Below are positions 20,725 to 31,120 of a stretch of DNA of 53,727 nucleotides, one piece after another; the stretch's first letter is position 1; the number at the start of each line of letters is the position of its first letter. A model generated the notes under the pieces. That model was not told the DNA's origin. It made no database searches and saw only the letters and a program-made list of their open reading frames with translations. A program made the position numbers and the translations under genes. Origin of the DNA: Acidocella sp. (GTDB lineage Bacteria > Pseudomonadota > Alphaproteobacteria > Acetobacterales > Acetobacteraceae); the NCBI RefSeq assembly GCF_028687955.1, contig NZ_JAQTZC010000004.1, forward strand, positions 1-53,727, written 5' to 3'.

Positions 20725-21845
20725 TGCCGCCGCTCTCACGCGCCGATACATCGGTGATCGGCCGCTGGTGGTGGAGCGTGGACCGGGTGACGCTGGTTGC
20801 GCTCGCGGTGCTGATCGGCATCGGCTATGTGCTGGCGCTGGCGGCGACGCCAGGGATCTCCATGCGTCTGACCGATCCGCATACAGTGGCGATGCTGCGG
20901 CAGATTTTCTTTCTCGCCGTGGGCGGGGTGGTGATGCTGGGCATGTCCATGCTCTCGTTGCGGCAGGTGAAGCTGAGTGCGCTGGGGCTTGGGATTGTGT
21001 TCTTCTTTCTCACCGGTTTCACGCTGGTGCATGGCGTGGAGGTGGATGGCGCGCACCGGTGGATTTCACTGCCCGGGTTCACCATTCAGCCGAGCGAGTT
21101 TCTGCGCCCCGGTTTTATCATCATCACCGCCTGGCTGATCGCGGAATCGCGGCGCACACCGGGGTTTCCAGGCAAGCGGGCGGCGCTGGGGGTGTTTTTG
21201 ATCGCGGCGCTGATGCTGAAAATGCAGCCTGATATCGGCATGACGTTTTTGTTCACCATGGTGGTGTTCTCGCAGTTTTATCTCGACGGCATGGAGATGA
21301 AATGGGTGAGCGTGGCGGCGGGGCTGGTGGTGCTCGCCTTCATCTGGGCGTTCTTGTTCATCTCGCATGTTCATACGCGCGTGGAATTATTCCTGCATCC
21401 AACAAAGACTTCAGCTTATCAGGCGCTCACCGCGCTCTCGGCGTTTGGAAATGGCGGGATGTTTGGCCTGGGACCGGGCGAGGGGCAGGTTAAGCATTAT
21501 CTGCCAGATGCACGGGCGGATTTCGTGTTTGCCGTGGCGGGAGAGGAGTTCGGGCTGTTTTTCTGCGGGTTCATCATTTTCGTGTTCGCGGCCATTGTGA
21601 TACGCGCGCTGGTGCGCTTGCTGGCGGAGCCGAATTTGTTCGTGGTGCTGGCGGCGGGCGGGTTGATCGTGGGCTTTGGCCTGCAGGCGTTTGTGAACAT
21701 GGCCTCTTCGCTCTCGCTGATTCCAACCAAGGGGATGACGCTGCCGTTCATATCCTACGGCGGCAGCTCGGTGCTGGCGATATCAATTCAGATGGGATAT
21801 TTGCTGGCACTGACGCGAAGACGCCACCAGGGTGAGTACCCATGA
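20724..21845 (+). CDS. ftsW: Septal peptidoglycan glycosyltransferase FtsW
   Basis: FtsW is the SEDS-family polymerase that works with FtsI at the septum. It is 373 aa with about ten membrane segments. Typical motifs are GAHRWISLPGFTIQPSEFLRPGFII (central loop), QPDIGMTFLF, PGEGQVKHYLPDARADFVFAVAGEEFGL and PFISYGGSSVLA. A GTG three bases upstream (20721, giving an extra Met) would create a 4-nt overlap with murD; ATG 20724 gives a 1-nt overlap. Confidence 0.96.
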   Translation: MPPLSRADTSVIGRWWWSVDRVTLVALAVLIGIGYVLALAATPGISMRLTDPHTVAMLRQIFFLAVGGVVMLGMSMLSLRQVKLSALGLGIVFFFLTGFTLVHGVEVDGAHRWISLPGFTIQPSEFLRPGFIIITAWLIAESRRTPGFPGKRAALGVFLIAALMLKMQPDIGMTFLFTMVVFSQFYLDGMEMKWVSVAAGLVVLAFIWAFLFISHVHTRVELFLHPTKTSAYQALTALSAFGNGGMFGLGPGEGQVKHYLPDARADFVFAVAGEEFGLFFCGFIIFVFAAIVIRALVRLLAEPNLFVVLAAGGLIVGFGLQAFVNMASSLSLIPTKGMTLPFISYGGSSVLAISIQMGYLLALTRRRHQGEYP

Positions 21846-22933
21846 GCGCGCCGGTGGTGATCGCGGCCGGCGGCACGGGGGGGCATTTTTTTCCGGCTGA
21901 GGCGCTTGCGGTGGCGCTGCTGGCGCGCGGCGTGCGCGTGGTGCTGCTGACTGATGCGCGCTCGGGCGGATTGTCCTCGGCGGTGTTTGCCAAGGCGGAG
22001 CGGCATGTAATCGCGGGGGCGGGGCTCTCTGGCCGGAGTTTACGCAGTGCGCTGGAGGGCGCCGTGGCCTTGGCGCGGGGTGTGTTCCAGGCGCGGAAAA
22101 TTTTGCGGACGTTGCAGCCGGGCGTGGTGGTGGCGTTTGGCGGATATCCGGCTGTGCCGCCGGTGGTGGCGGCGGTTTTGCTGGGGCGGCGGCCAAGGAT
22201 TTTTCTGCATGAACAGAATGCGGTGCTGGGGCGGGCGAACCGGCTGCTGGCGCGCCTCGCCGATGTGCTGGTGCTGAGTTTTGAGAAGACCTTGGCGGTG
22301 CCTGCGGGGGTTAAAACCGTGCTGCTCGGCAATCCGGTGCGCCCGGCGGTGGTGGCGCTGCATGGGCAGGGATATGCGCCGCCGGATGAGAAAATTGAGT
22401 TGTTGATTTTGGGCGGCTCGCTGGGGGCGAAGGTTTTCGGCTCGTTGATGCCGCAGGCGCTGGCTTTGCTGCCGGCGGCGCTGCGGGCGCGGCTGGTGGT
22501 GAGCCAGCAGTGCCGGACGGAAGAACTGGGCGCGGCGCGTGTGGCGCTGAAGGATGCGGGGATTGAGGCGGAGCTGGCGCCGTTTTTCAACGATGTGGCA
22601 ACGCGCTTGCAGCGGGCGCATCTGGTGATTGCGCGTGCCGGGGCTTCGAGCGTGGCGGAAATCGCGGTGGCGGGCCGGCCGGCCATTTTCATTCCGCTGC
22701 CCAGCGCCATTGATGACCACCAGCGTGCCAATGCGGATGCGCTGGTGGATGCGCACGCCGCGTGGCGGCTGGACCAGGCCGGGCTGAGCGCCCAGGCGCT
22801 GGCTGATAAAATTGAAAGTATTCTGATGAATCCTGAGGATTTGATGAAAGCGGCGCAAGCGGCCGCGAGCGCGGGGCGCGCGGATGCGGCGGAGCGGCTG
22901 GCGGGGTTGGTGATGGAAGGTGCGGGCGCATGA
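21842..22933 (+). CDS. murG: UDP-N-acetylglucosamine--N-acetylmuramyl-(pentapeptide) pyrophosphoryl-undecaprenol N-acetylglucosamine transferase
   Basis: MurG makes lipid II from lipid I on the cytoplasmic face. It is 363 aa, a GT28 glycosyltransferase with the N-terminal glycine loop [45 protein letters not shown], a second glycine loop ([11 protein letters not shown]) and the donor-site stretch [24 protein letters not shown]. It overlaps both ftsW and murC by 4 nt. Confidence 0.96.
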   Translation: MSAPVVIAAGGTGGHFFPAEALAVALLARGVRVVLLTDARSGGLSSAVFAKAERHVIAGAGLSGRSLRSALEGAVALARGVFQARKILRTLQPGVVVAFGGYPAVPPVVAAVLLGRRPRIFLHEQNAVLGRANRLLARLADVLVLSFEKTLAVPAGVKTVLLGNPVRPAVVALHGQGYAPPDEKIELLILGGSLGAKVFGSLMPQALALLPAALRARLVVSQQCRTEELGAARVALKDAGIEAELAPFFNDVATRLQRAHLVIARAGASSVAEIAVAGRPAIFIPLPSAIDDHQRANADALVDAHAAWRLDQAGLSAQALADKIESILMNPEDLMKAAQAAASAGRADAAERLAGLVMEGAGA

Positions 22934-24363
22934 GGGCGTTGCCGCTTTCCATCGGGACGATTCATTTTGTCGGCATCGGCGGGATTGGCATGTCCGGCAT
23001 TGCAGAGGTGCTACATGAGCTGGGCTATGCCGTGCAGGGCAGCGATATTGCCGAGAACGCGAATGTGGCGCGGCTGCGCGCGGCGGGGATCAGGGTTGCG
23101 GTGGGGCATGATGCGAAGAACCTGGGTGATGCCCAGGTGGTGGTGATTTCCACAGCCGTGCCCAAGGATAATCCCGAAGTGGTGGCGGCGCGGCGCAAGC
23201 TGATCCCGGTGGTGCGGCGCGCGGAGATGCTGGCGGAGTTGATGCGGCTGAAATGGGCCGTGGCGATCGGCGGCACGCACGGCAAGACGACGACGACCTC
23301 GCTGGTGGCGGCGGTGCTGGAAGGGGGTGGGTTTGACCCCACCGTGATCAACGGCGGCATCATCAACGCCTATAGCAGCAACACCCGCTTGGGGGCGGGT
23401 GACTGGATGGTGGTGGAGGCTGACGAGTCCGACGGGAGTTTCCTGCGGCTTCCGGCGGTGATCACGATCGTGACGAACATGGACCCGGAGCATCTGGACC
23501 ATTGGGGCACGCGCGAGGCGATGGAGGCGGGCTACCGGCAGTTTGTCGCGAACATTCCATTTTATGGCTTCGCGGTTTTGTGCATCGATCATCCGGCGGT
23601 GCAGCAGATGATCCCGGCACTCTCGGATCATCGGGTGATTACCTATGGGTTTTCGCCGCAGGCGGATGTGCGCGCGGAGCGGATCATCTCCAGCAAGGAT
23701 GGCGCGACCTTCGAGGTAAGGTTCTCCGACCGGGTTTCGGAGCGGGCGCGCCGTATGGGGCCGTTCCGCCTGCCGATGCTGGGCAATCACAATGTCTCTA
23801 ACGCGGTGGCGGCGATCGCGGTGGCGGCCGAGATGGATGTTCCCGAAGCGCAGATTAAGGCGGCGCTGGCGAATTTCGCAGGGGTGAAGCGGCGCTTCTC
23901 CAAAACCGGCGAGGCGGGCGGGATTACGGTGATTGATGACTACGGGCATCATCCGGTGGAGATCGCCGCGGTGTTGAAGGCGGCGCGGCAGGCGGGCGCG
24001 CGCGATGTGGTGGCCGTGGTGCAGCCGCACCGCTTCACGCGGTTGCAGTCGCTGTTTGAGGAGTTTTGCACCTGCATGAACGATGCGGGGACGGTGATCG
24101 TGGCGGATGTGTATGCCGCGGGTGAGGCGCCGATTGAGGGCGTGGACCGCGATGCGCTGGTTGAAGGGTTGCGCGCGCGCGGGCACCGGCAGGTGGTGGC
24201 GCTGACGGATCCGTCGCATCTGGCGGAGATGGTGCATGCCATCGCGCGGCACGGTGATTTCGTGGTCTGCCTGGGTGCGGGCAGCATCACGCATTGGGCG
24301 GCGGCGCTGCCAGCGCAGTTGCAGGGGTTGCAGGATGCGGCGCGTCCAAGGGGGCGGCTGTGA
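22930..24363 (+). CDS. murC: UDP-N-acetylmuramate--L-alanine ligase
   Basis: MurC starts the stem peptide by adding L-alanine. It is 477 aa with [22 protein letters not shown], the ATP loop [58 protein letters not shown] and [18 protein letters not shown]. It lies between murG and murB as expected. Its TGA shares a base with the murB ATG. Confidence 0.97.
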   Translation: MRALPLSIGTIHFVGIGGIGMSGIAEVLHELGYAVQGSDIAENANVARLRAAGIRVAVGHDAKNLGDAQVVVISTAVPKDNPEVVAARRKLIPVVRRAEMLAELMRLKWAVAIGGTHGKTTTTSLVAAVLEGGGFDPTVINGGIINAYSSNTRLGAGDWMVVEADESDGSFLRLPAVITIVTNMDPEHLDHWGTREAMEAGYRQFVANIPFYGFAVLCIDHPAVQQMIPALSDHRVITYGFSPQADVRAERIISSKDGATFEVRFSDRVSERARRMGPFRLPMLGNHNVSNAVAAIAVAAEMDVPEAQIKAALANFAGVKRRFSKTGEAGGITVIDDYGHHPVEIAAVLKAARQAGARDVVAVVQPHRFTRLQSLFEEFCTCMNDAGTVIVADVYAAGEAPIEGVDRDALVEGLRARGHRQVVALTDPSHLAEMVHAIARHGDFVVCLGAGSITHWAAALPAQLQGLQDAARPRGRL

Positions 24364-25256
24364 TGATGGGCCTGGCCTTGCCGGAAATTCGCGGCCGCGT
24401 GGCGCCGGGGGCGGTTTTGGCGCCGATGACGTGGTTTCGTGTGGGCGGGCCTGCGGAGTTTTTGGTGCGCCCGGCGGATGTGGCGGATTTATGCGCGTTC
24501 TTGCGGGCGTTGCCGCTGGAGATGCCGGTGAGCGTGATCGGCGCGGCATCGAACCTGATTGTGCGCGATGGCGGGATCAACGGTGTTGTCATCAAGCTGG
24601 CGCGCGGGTTTGGCGAGATCGTGGTCGAGAATGACGGGATGATCGCCGGGGCGGCGGCTCTGGATGTGACGGTGGCGGAACATGCGGCGGCGGCGGGGCT
24701 GGCGGGGCTGGAGTTTCTCTCCGGCATTCCTGGGACCATCGGCGGCGCGGTGGCGATGAACGCGGGCGCCTACGGTGGGGATATGGCGCAGGTGCTCGAC
24801 TGGGTGGAGATTGTGACGCGCGCGGGTGAGTTGGTGCGCGTGGAGGCGCATGTGCTGGGCCTGAGCTATCGCCATGCGAATTTGCCCGCCGATGCGGTGG
24901 TGGTGCGGGCCCGCTTACGCGCGCGCCAGGGTGATGCGCAGGCAATTGCGGCGAAGATGGCGCAGATAAAAACCAGCCGCGAGGCGAGCCAGCCGGTGCG
25001 CGCACGCACGGGAGGCTCGACCTTCGCCAATCCGCCTGACCAGAAGGCCTGGGAGATGATTGATGCCGCCGGGTGCCGGGGATTGCGCCGCGGCGGAGCG
25101 CAGGTTTCGGAACTTCATTGTAATTTCCTGATCAATACCGGAGAGGCTACGGCGGCGGATCTGGAGGGGCTGGGCGAGGATGTGCGCGCGCGCGTGCAGC
25201 GCAACGCAGGGGTTTCGCTGCGCTGGGAAATTAAACGGATTGGAGTGCCCGGATGA
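24363..25256 (+). CDS. murB: UDP-N-acetylenolpyruvoylglucosamine reductase
   Basis: MurB is the FAD enzyme that reduces UDP-GlcNAc-enolpyruvate to UDP-MurNAc with NADPH. It is 297 aa, type I-like, with [67 protein letters not shown] (catalytic Ser) and [16 protein letters not shown]. The ATG at 24363 overlaps the murC stop by one base; a second ATG follows directly at 24366. Extension back to 24294 would lie inside murC and matches nothing. Confidence 0.95.
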   Translation: MMGLALPEIRGRVAPGAVLAPMTWFRVGGPAEFLVRPADVADLCAFLRALPLEMPVSVIGAASNLIVRDGGINGVVIKLARGFGEIVVENDGMIAGAAALDVTVAEHAAAAGLAGLEFLSGIPGTIGGAVAMNAGAYGGDMAQVLDWVEIVTRAGELVRVEAHVLGLSYRHANLPADAVVVRARLRARQGDAQAIAAKMAQIKTSREASQPVRARTGGSTFANPPDQKAWEMIDAAGCRGLRRGGAQVSELHCNFLINTGEATAADLEGLGEDVRARVQRNAGVSLRWEIKRIGVPG

Positions 25257-26158
25257 TGCGTGTTGCGGTTTTGCTGGGGGGCATGTCCGCCGAGCGTGAG
25301 GTTTCGTTGCGCTCGGGCGCGCAGGTGATCGCGGCGCTGCGCAGCGCCGGGTTCGAGGTGCTGCCGGTGGAAGTGGGCGAGGATCTGCGTGCGGTAATCG
25401 CGGCGCTCACCCCCGCGCCGGATGTGGTGTTCAACGCCCTGCACGGGCGTTTTGGCGAGGATGGCACGATTCAGGGTGTGCTGGATTACCTGGGGATTCC
25501 CTACACGCATTCGGGCGTGCGGGCCTCCGCGCTGGCGATGGACAAGGCCGCGGCCAAGGCGGTGTTCGCGCATGCCGGGCTGCCGGTGGCGCCGCATCGG
25601 GTGATCGACATCGCGGAGTTGGCCGAGCATGACCCGCTGCCGCCGCCCTATGTGGTGAAGCCGGTGAATGAAGGCTCCTCGGTGGGGGTTTATATCGTGC
25701 AGCCGGGCGGCAACAACCGGGCGCAAATTGTGAAGGAATGGCATTACGGTCTGGCGATGGCCGAGCAGTTCGTGCCGGGGCGGGAGCTGACCGTGGGCGT
25801 GCTGGAGGACCGCGCGCTGGTGGTGACGGAAATACTCTCCGAAGAGAGTTTTTATGATTACCACGCCAAATATGCCGCCGGCGGTTCGCGCCATGTGGTG
25901 CCGGCGGATATTCCCGCCGAGGTGGCGCAGCAGGCGCGCGATGTGGCGTTGGCGGCGCACCGGGCGCTGGGGTGCCGCGGCGCGAGCCGGGCGGATTTGC
26001 GCTACGACGATGCGAGCGGGCGGCTGGTGTTGTTGGAGGTGAACACGCAGCCGGGGATGACGCCCACCTCGCTGCTGCCCGAACAGGCGGCCTATGTGGG
26101 CATGGATTTCCGCGCGCTTTGCGCCTGGATGGTGGAGCGGGCGGCATGCCGCGTGTAG
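25253..26158 (+). CDS. ddl: D-alanine--D-alanine ligase
   Basis: Ddl is an ATP-grasp ligase that supplies D-Ala-D-Ala to MurF. It is 301 aa with [45 protein letters not shown], the ATP-grasp lysine segment [24 protein letters not shown] and [19 protein letters not shown]. It overlaps murB by 4 nt and ftsQ by 13 nt. Confidence 0.96.
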   Translation: MMRVAVLLGGMSAEREVSLRSGAQVIAALRSAGFEVLPVEVGEDLRAVIAALTPAPDVVFNALHGRFGEDGTIQGVLDYLGIPYTHSGVRASALAMDKAAAKAVFAHAGLPVAPHRVIDIAELAEHDPLPPPYVVKPVNEGSSVGVYIVQPGGNNRAQIVKEWHYGLAMAEQFVPGRELTVGVLEDRALVVTEILSEESFYDYHAKYAAGGSRHVVPADIPAEVAQQARDVALAAHRALGCRGASRADLRYDDASGRLVLLEVNTQPGMTPTSLLPEQAAYVGMDFRALCAWMVERAACRV

Positions 26159-27096
26159 GCGCCACCGCGCGGGCCACGATTCCCGCCGCGCCACCGCGCG
26201 CGCGGGCGAAAAAGACCGCCGCGCCGCAGGACCGGCTGAGCACGCGCAAGCTCTATTTGCGGCGGGTGAAGCGCAGCCTGAAGCCTGGGCTATGGGTGCT
26301 GGGCGCGGTTTCGGTGCTGATCGTGGGGGGGGAGCTGGTGCGCTCGCTGCCCTCCGTCGCTTCCGCGCCGGCGCCCGCGCGGGTGAGCGGGCATCATGGC
26401 GGTTTTGGCCTGGCGGCGCTAGGGGCCGATGTCGGGCTGAGGATTTCAAAAATCGAGGTGCAGGGCGCGCAGACGGTAGACCCGGCGGCGTTGCGGGCGG
26501 CCATCGGCGTGCAGCCGGGCGAGCCGGCGCTGGGGTTTTCCCTGGGCGCTGTGCAGGCCCGCGTGGAACAGCTGGGGCCGGTACAGAGCGCCACGGTGGA
26601 GCGCGTGCTGCCAGGAACATTGATTGTGAACATCACCGAGCGGAATGCTTTTGCCATCTGGCAGACCGGCGGCGCCAACGGCGCGCCGGTGCATTTCGTG
26701 TTGATCGACAAAAATGGCAAGGTGATCGCCGGCCAGGATGCGGCGGCGGCGAAACGGCGGGAGCCCTCGTTGCTGCTGCTCACGGGGGCGGATGCGCCGC
26801 AGTATGCGGCGGCGCTGATGAATGAGCTGAAGAGCGTGCCCGCGCTGGCTTCGCGGGTGACTGCGGCGGAGCGAGTGGATGGGTTGCGCTGGAATTTGAT
26901 CCTGAAAGACCAGACACTGGTGAAGCTGCCGGTTGAGGGCGAGCAAGAGGCGATCAACCAGCTTGGCGCCTTGCAGGCCAGCATGCAGCTGCTCGACCGG
27001 CCGGTTGAGGTGATCGACCTGCGACAGGCGGGTAAATTGGTGGTGCGCCCCTATCCAGCGGCGGCGCCTGCTTCGGCCAAGGACAGCCACACATGA
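26146..27096 (+). CDS. ftsQ: Cell division protein FtsQ
   Basis: FtsQ is a bitopic divisome scaffold that bridges early and late division proteins via FtsL/FtsB. It is 316 aa: a basic cytoplasmic tail (Arg/Lys/Ala-rich, residues 1-45), one membrane segment ([18 protein letters not shown], about 48-65), a POTRA domain ([28 protein letters not shown]) and a beta domain ([60 protein letters not shown]). The ATG at 26146 lies within ddl. Confidence 0.92.
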   Translation: MPRVGATARATIPAAPPRARAKKTAAPQDRLSTRKLYLRRVKRSLKPGLWVLGAVSVLIVGGELVRSLPSVASAPAPARVSGHHGGFGLAALGADVGLRISKIEVQGAQTVDPAALRAAIGVQPGEPALGFSLGAVQARVEQLGPVQSATVERVLPGTLIVNITERNAFAIWQTGGANGAPVHFVLIDKNGKVIAGQDAAAAKRREPSLLLLTGADAPQYAAALMNELKSVPALASRVTAAERVDGLRWNLILKDQTLVKLPVEGEQEAINQLGALQASMQLLDRPVEVIDLRQAGKLVVRPYPAAAPASAKDSHT

Positions 27097-27112
27097 AAAA
27101 GGGCAGGCGCGC

Positions 27113-28420
27113 ATGAATGATCTTTCTCGCCGGGGCGCGCCGGAGCGCGCGATGAAGCCGCTGCCGGAGGAGACGCTGCGTGGCAAGATGCTGCGATCGG
27201 GGCCGTTTGGCGTGCTGGATATCGGCTCGTCGAAAATTGCTTGCCTGATCGGGCGGGCGGAATCCGATGGGCGGCTGCGCGCTCTGGGCTTTGGCTGGCA
27301 GAAGAGCCGGGGGATTAAATCCGGCGGCATTGTGGACCTGGAAGAGGCGGAGAAGGCGATTCGCGCGGCGGTGGGCGCGGCCGAGGAGGCCGCCGATATG
27401 CGGCTGAAGTCGGTTTATGTGAACCTCTCCTGCGGGCAGCCGGAATCGCGTTTGTTCAATGTGCAATGGCCGGTGGATGGCCGCGCGGTGACCGCAGATG
27501 ACATCAAGCGCGTGGTACGCGAGGCGCGCGCGCGCGCGGCGGCTGAGGGGCGGGCGACGATCCATGCGCTGCCGTTGAGTTTTTCCACCGATGAAACTGA
27601 TGGCGTGCTCGATCCGCGCGGGTTGTTTTGCGATACGCTCTCGGCGCAGCTGCATGTGGTGGATGCGGGCAACACGGCGTTGCGCACGCTCTCGGCCTGT
27701 TTGTCGCGCTGCGAGCTGGATATTGCGGCGCTGGTGTCGGCGCCGCTGGCGGCGGGGCTGGCATCGCTGGTGGGCGATGAGCGCGAGCTGGGGGCGACGG
27801 TGATCGACATGGGCGGGGGCACCACCTCGATGGCCGTGTTCTCCGAGGGGCAGGTGGTGCATACGGCGCAGATTCCGCTGGGGGGCATTCATGTCACCAA
27901 TGACATCGCGCGGGGATTCTCCACCTCAGTCGTGCATGCGGAGCGGTTGAAGGCGCTGTTCGGCAACTGCCAGGGCAGCCCCGATGATGAGCGCGAGCTG
28001 CTGCCGGTGCCGCAGGTGGGCGAGGATGAGCACCAGATCGCGAAAATGCCGCGTTCCATGCTGATCAGCGTAATCCGGCCGCGAATCGAGGAGATTTTCG
28101 AGCTGGTGAAGGACCGGCTGGAAACCGGCGGCTACGGCGATGCGGGCGGCACGCGCGTGGTGCTGACCGGCGGCGCCTCGCAACTGGGCGGCGTGCGTGA
28201 ACTTAGCGCGCAGATACTGGAGCGTAACGTAAGGCTGGGCCGGCCGGGCGGGGTGATCGGGCTGCCTAATTCGGCGAGCGCGCCCAACTTCGCGACGCTG
28301 GTGGGATTGCTGGCTTTTGCTGCCGGCGAAGGCCAGACCATGCAGGATATTAATTTCGAGAATGAGCGGGGCGGCGGCTGGTTCCGCGGCCTCGTCGATT
28401 TTTTAAAAAATCGTGTTTGA
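27113..28420 (+). CDS. ftsA: Cell division protein FtsA
   Basis: FtsA is the actin-like ATPase that tethers FtsZ to the membrane. It is 435 aa with the phosphate-1 loop VLDIGSSKIACLIGR, INTNAxx-type 1C domain region (LFNVQWPVDG), the phosphate-2 loop ATVIDMGGGTTSMAVF, HVTNDIARGF, VVLTGGASQLGGV, and a C-terminal amphipathic tail (GWFRGLVDFLKNRV) that fits the membrane-targeting helix. Start ATG 27113 has AGGG about 9 nt upstream and lies 16 nt after ftsQ, one of the few real gaps in the cluster. Its final codons carry an AT-rich palindrome (28396-28413). Confidence 0.96.
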   Translation: MNDLSRRGAPERAMKPLPEETLRGKMLRSGPFGVLDIGSSKIACLIGRAESDGRLRALGFGWQKSRGIKSGGIVDLEEAEKAIRAAVGAAEEAADMRLKSVYVNLSCGQPESRLFNVQWPVDGRAVTADDIKRVVREARARAAAEGRATIHALPLSFSTDETDGVLDPRGLFCDTLSAQLHVVDAGNTALRTLSACLSRCELDIAALVSAPLAAGLASLVGDERELGATVIDMGGGTTSMAVFSEGQVVHTAQIPLGGIHVTNDIARGFSTSVVHAERLKALFGNCQGSPDDERELLPVPQVGEDEHQIAKMPRSMLISVIRPRIEEIFELVKDRLETGGYGDAGGTRVVLTGGASQLGGVRELSAQILERNVRLGRPGGVIGLPNSASAPNFATLVGLLAFAAGEGQTMQDINFENERGGGWFRGLVDFLKNRV

Positions 28421-28445
28421 CATGAAAACGAAGTGTTCTTTACCG
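28396..28445 (+). promoter_or_regulatory. Candidate ftsZ promoter with adjacent AT-rich palindrome
   Basis: At the end of ftsA the perfect 18-nt palindrome CGATTTTTTAAAAAATCG (28396-28413) is followed at once by a consensus -35 hexamer TTGACA (28417-28422), which overlaps the ftsA stop. The best-placed -10 candidates (TTACCG at 28440 or TACCGA at 28441) are weak. The A/T-richness stands out in very GC-rich surroundings. A promoter just upstream of ftsZ is common in bacteria; activity here is inferred. Confidence 0.45.
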
Positions 28446-28468
28446 ATACTGCCTTGAGGAGATAACCG

Positions 28469-29932
28469 ATGACCCTGAACCTGACGATCCAGAAGACGTC
28501 GACCACCGACTTCACGCCGCGGATTACCGTGTTCGGCGTTGGTGGCGGTGGATGTAATGCCGTTAATAATATGATCTCGCTGCAACTGCCGGGCGTGGAT
28601 TTTGTGGTGGCGAATACGGACGCGCAGCAGTTGCAACGCTCGCTGGCGGAAAAGCGCATTCAACTCGGGCCGCATCTCACCCAGGGCAACGGTGCTGGCG
28701 GGCGGCCGGAAGTTGGCAAGGCATCGGCCGATGAGGCGGCGGACGATCTGGCGCGGCATCTGGAAGATACGCATATGGTGTTCATCACCGCCGGCATGGG
28801 CGGCGGCACCGGCACCGGCGCCGCGCCGGTGATCGCGCGGATGGCACGCGAGCGTAACATTCTGACCGTTGGTGTTGTCACCAAGCCGTTTGCCTTCGAG
28901 GGCAAGAAGCGCATGCGCGCCGCCGAGGAAGGCATTGCCGAGCTGCAGGCCTATGTCGATACCCTGATCGTGATCCCCAACCAGAACCTCTTCAAGGTCG
29001 CCAATGAGCGGACCGGCTGGAAAGAGGCTTTCGAGATGGCCGATAACGTCCTCTACATGGGCGTGCGCGGCGTGACCGATTTGATGGTGCTGCCCGGTAT
29101 CGTGAACCTCGACTATGCCGATATCCGTTCGGTGATGTCAGTCATGGGCAAGGCGATGATGGGCACCGGCGAGGCCGAGGGCGAGGACCGCGCGATTCGC
29201 GCCGCCGAAGCCGCGATCAGCAATCCGTTGCTGGAAGATACCAATATGCGCGGGGCGCATGGTCTGCTCATCAACATCACCGGCGGTTCGGATGTGACGC
29301 TCTTCGAGGTTGACCAGGCGGCGCACCGGATTGGCGAGGAAGTCGACAAGGATGCGAACATCATGTTCGGCATGTCGCTCGATGAGAGCATGGCGGGGCG
29401 GATCCGGGTGTCGGTCGTTGCGACTGGAATTGACAGCGAGCCGCAGCAGATGCCGAAGCTGCAGGTGGTGAATGGCGGGGCCGAGCCGGCCGCGTTTCCG
29501 ACGCAGGCCGTGAGCCAGAACGCCGGGCAGCCGCATCAGGGCGCGCCGCAGATGATGCAGATGCCCCAGGGCGGGAGCGTTTCCCGCCCGGCAGGCTATG
29601 TGCCCGAGCCGCCGAACGCGCCGCTGGTTTCCAAGGCTTATGGCGGCCAGGAGCTGGAACTCGGTGAGCCAGCCGCGCCCATGCCCGTGCGCCCGGTACC
29701 GGTGATGCGCGCGGCTGTGATGCCTGAACCCCAGCGCCCGGCCGAACCGCCGCGCAGCACGAGCATTTTCAAATCCGTGTTCGGGTTTGGCAGCTCCAAA
29801 GCGGCGGCGCCCGTGCAGCCGCACCGCCAGGAGCCGGCCGTGCATACCGAAGCGCCGCGCCCGGCCGTGCGCCCAGCACAGCTCGATGAGACCGGGTTGG
29901 ACATTCCGGCGTTTTTGCGTCGGAACAACTAA
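28469..29932 (+). CDS. ftsZ: Cell division protein FtsZ
   Basis: FtsZ is the tubulin-like GTPase that forms the division ring. It is 487 aa with [18 protein letters not shown], the tubulin signature [10 protein letters not shown] (about 111-120), the T7 synergy region [11 protein letters not shown], a Pro/Gln/Ala-rich linker (about 325-465) and the C-terminal conserved peptide [11 protein letters not shown] for FtsA and other partners. The ribosome binding site GAGGAGATAACC is the strongest in the cluster, which fits the high demand for FtsZ. It is followed by an intrinsic terminator closing the cluster. Confidence 0.98.
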   Translation: MTLNLTIQKTSTTDFTPRITVFGVGGGGCNAVNNMISLQLPGVDFVVANTDAQQLQRSLAEKRIQLGPHLTQGNGAGGRPEVGKASADEAADDLARHLEDTHMVFITAGMGGGTGTGAAPVIARMARERNILTVGVVTKPFAFEGKKRMRAAEEGIAELQAYVDTLIVIPNQNLFKVANERTGWKEAFEMADNVLYMGVRGVTDLMVLPGIVNLDYADIRSVMSVMGKAMMGTGEAEGEDRAIRAAEAAISNPLLEDTNMRGAHGLLINITGGSDVTLFEVDQAAHRIGEEVDKDANIMFGMSLDESMAGRIRVSVVATGIDSEPQQMPKLQVVNGGAEPAAFPTQAVSQNAGQPHQGAPQMMQMPQGGSVSRPAGYVPEPPNAPLVSKAYGGQELELGEPAAPMPVRPVPVMRAAVMPEPQRPAEPPRSTSIFKSVFGFGSSKAAAPVQPHRQEPAVHTEAPRPAVRPAQLDETGLDIPAFLRRNN

Positions 29933-29967
29933 CCCCCCCCCGGCGGGTTCGCTGCGCCGTTGTGAAG

Positions 29968-29998
29968 CACCGGGCCGGAGACGGCTCGGTGTTTTTTT
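29968..29998 (+). terminator. Intrinsic terminator after ftsZ
   Basis: The arms CACCGGGCCG and CGGCTCGGTG pair over 10 bp (one G-T) around a GAGA tetraloop, followed by seven T. It lies 36 nt after the ftsZ stop and ends the dcw transcript before the lpxC promoter region. Confidence 0.92.
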
Positions 29999-30003
29999 GT
30001 TTA

Positions 30004-30045
30004 TTGGATTCATATTGTTATGGCGACATAATTGGAAATAATGAT
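30004..30045 (+). promoter_or_regulatory. Candidate lpxC promoter region
   Basis: This AT-rich stretch between the ftsZ terminator and lpxC offers two overlapping sigma70-like readings: TTGGAT (30004), 17 nt, CATAAT (30027-30032); and TTGTTA (30015), 16 nt, AATAAT (30037-30042). Either would give a 5' leader of about 40-70 nt. The terminator just upstream implies that lpxC needs its own promoter. Confidence 0.5.
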
Positions 30046-30083
30046 TGACTGGCGGTGGCACGGGACGGCGGCTAGACAGTAAG

Positions 30084-31049
30084 ATGTTATTAATGATGGA
30101 CCCAAAAATGTCGTCTTTGCGTGACAGATACAGCTTTACCGGCAGCGAACGCGCCCTGGCCCCGCGCCGGACGTTGAAGACGGCGATTTCCGCCATCGGG
30201 CATGGGCTGCATAACGGCGCGGATGTGACGTTGCGGCTGGTGCCGGCCGAGCCGGGGGCGGGGATTGAGTTTCATCGCACTGATTTGGATGTGCGAATTC
30301 CCGCGCGGTTTGACCATGTGAACGATACGCGGTTGTGCACCGTGGTGAGCGTGGGCGCGGCGCGGGTGGGGACCATTGAGCATTTGATGGCGGCGTTGGC
30401 GGCGAGCGGTGTGGATGATCTGGTGATCGAGGTTGACGCCGCGGAGGTGCCGATTTTTGATGGCTCGGCCGCGCCGTTTCTGCGCCTGATTGAAAGTGCC
30501 GGCGTGGTTGCGCATGGCGGCTTGCGCGAGAGCCTGGAAATTTTGCGCACGGTGCGCGTGGAGCAGGATGGCGCCTTCGCCGAGCTGCGCCCGCATGGCG
30601 CCGGTGGGGCGGGGTTTGAGCTTTCGCTGGCCATTGAGTTCGCGGCCTCTGCGATCGGCGCGCAGGCGTATAGTTTTCAGCTGACGGCGGAGAGTTTCGC
30701 CGCTGAAATCGCCGCGGCGCGGACCTTCGCGCAGGCGGCCGAGATTGAGGCGCTGCGCAAGGTTGGCCTGGCGCGCGGCGGTAGTTTGGAAAACGCGATC
30801 GTCGTGGATGGCGCGAATATTTTGAACCCGGAAGGGTTGCGGTTTGCCGATGAGTTCGTGCGGCACAAACTGCTTGACGTGGTGGGCGATCTGGCGCTGG
30901 CCGGGGCGCCGATCTGCGGCCGGTTTGTGGGCAGCCGCACCGGGCATGCGCTGAATAACCAGCTATTGCGCGCTGTGTTCGCGGATCAGGCGAATTACCG
31001 GCTGACGCGCGGCTCGTTGGTGGTGGCGCGCCAGCTTTCGGCGGCCTGA
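30084..31049 (+). CDS. lpxC: UDP-3-O-acyl-N-acetylglucosamine deacetylase
   Basis: LpxC is the zinc deacetylase that commits UDP-acyl-GlcNAc to lipid A, so the organism makes lipopolysaccharide. It is about 321 aa with RTLKTAISAIGHGLHNG, the first zinc His in VGTIEHLMAAL, PIFDGSAAPFL, RTFAQAAEIEALRKVGLARGGSLENAIVV, and the second His and Asp of the metal site in FVRHKLLDVVGDLAL, then SRTGHALNN. Starts at 30084, 30093, 30096 and 30108 are all in frame and none has a strong ribosome binding site. It lies in its usual place after ftsZ, but the intervening terminator makes it a separate unit. Confidence 0.95.
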   Translation: MLLMMDPKMSSLRDRYSFTGSERALAPRRTLKTAISAIGHGLHNGADVTLRLVPAEPGAGIEFHRTDLDVRIPARFDHVNDTRLCTVVSVGAARVGTIEHLMAALAASGVDDLVIEVDAAEVPIFDGSAAPFLRLIESAGVVAHGGLRESLEILRTVRVEQDGAFAELRPHGAGGAGFELSLAIEFAASAIGAQAYSFQLTAESFAAEIAAARTFAQAAEIEALRKVGLARGGSLENAIVVDGANILNPEGLRFADEFVRHKLLDVVGDLALAGAPICGRFVGSRTGHALNNQLLRAVFADQANYRLTRGSLVVARQLSAA

Positions 31050-31078
31050 GCCGCAAGCAAGGTTCGGGTATCCGGCGA

Positions 31079-31108
31079 ACGGCCCAGGTGTTTCCCGGGC
31101 CGTTTTTT
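31079..31108 (+). terminator. Intrinsic terminator after lpxC
   Basis: The arms ACGGCCCAGG and CCCGGGCCGT pair with a single mismatch around TGTTT and are followed by five T. It lies 30 nt after the lpxC stop and 13 nt before the end of the convergent helicase gene. Confidence 0.88.
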
Positions 31109-31120
31109 ATTGCGCGATTT

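Noticed and set aside
18670-20751. 693-codon open frame on the minus strand across mraY and murD
   Set aside because: It is a shadow of strong plus-strand genes in very GC-rich DNA, rich in Arg/His/Gln with no recognisable domain. Similar long shadows lie opposite gyrA (49624-51948), ftsI/murE (13932-16160) and, on the plus strand, gor/DAHP synthase (37037-39652).
28396-28425. CtrA-type site (TTAA-N7-TTAA) near ftsZ
   Set aside because: The TTAA and TTGA elements are 10 nt apart, not 7, and the second half does not match.
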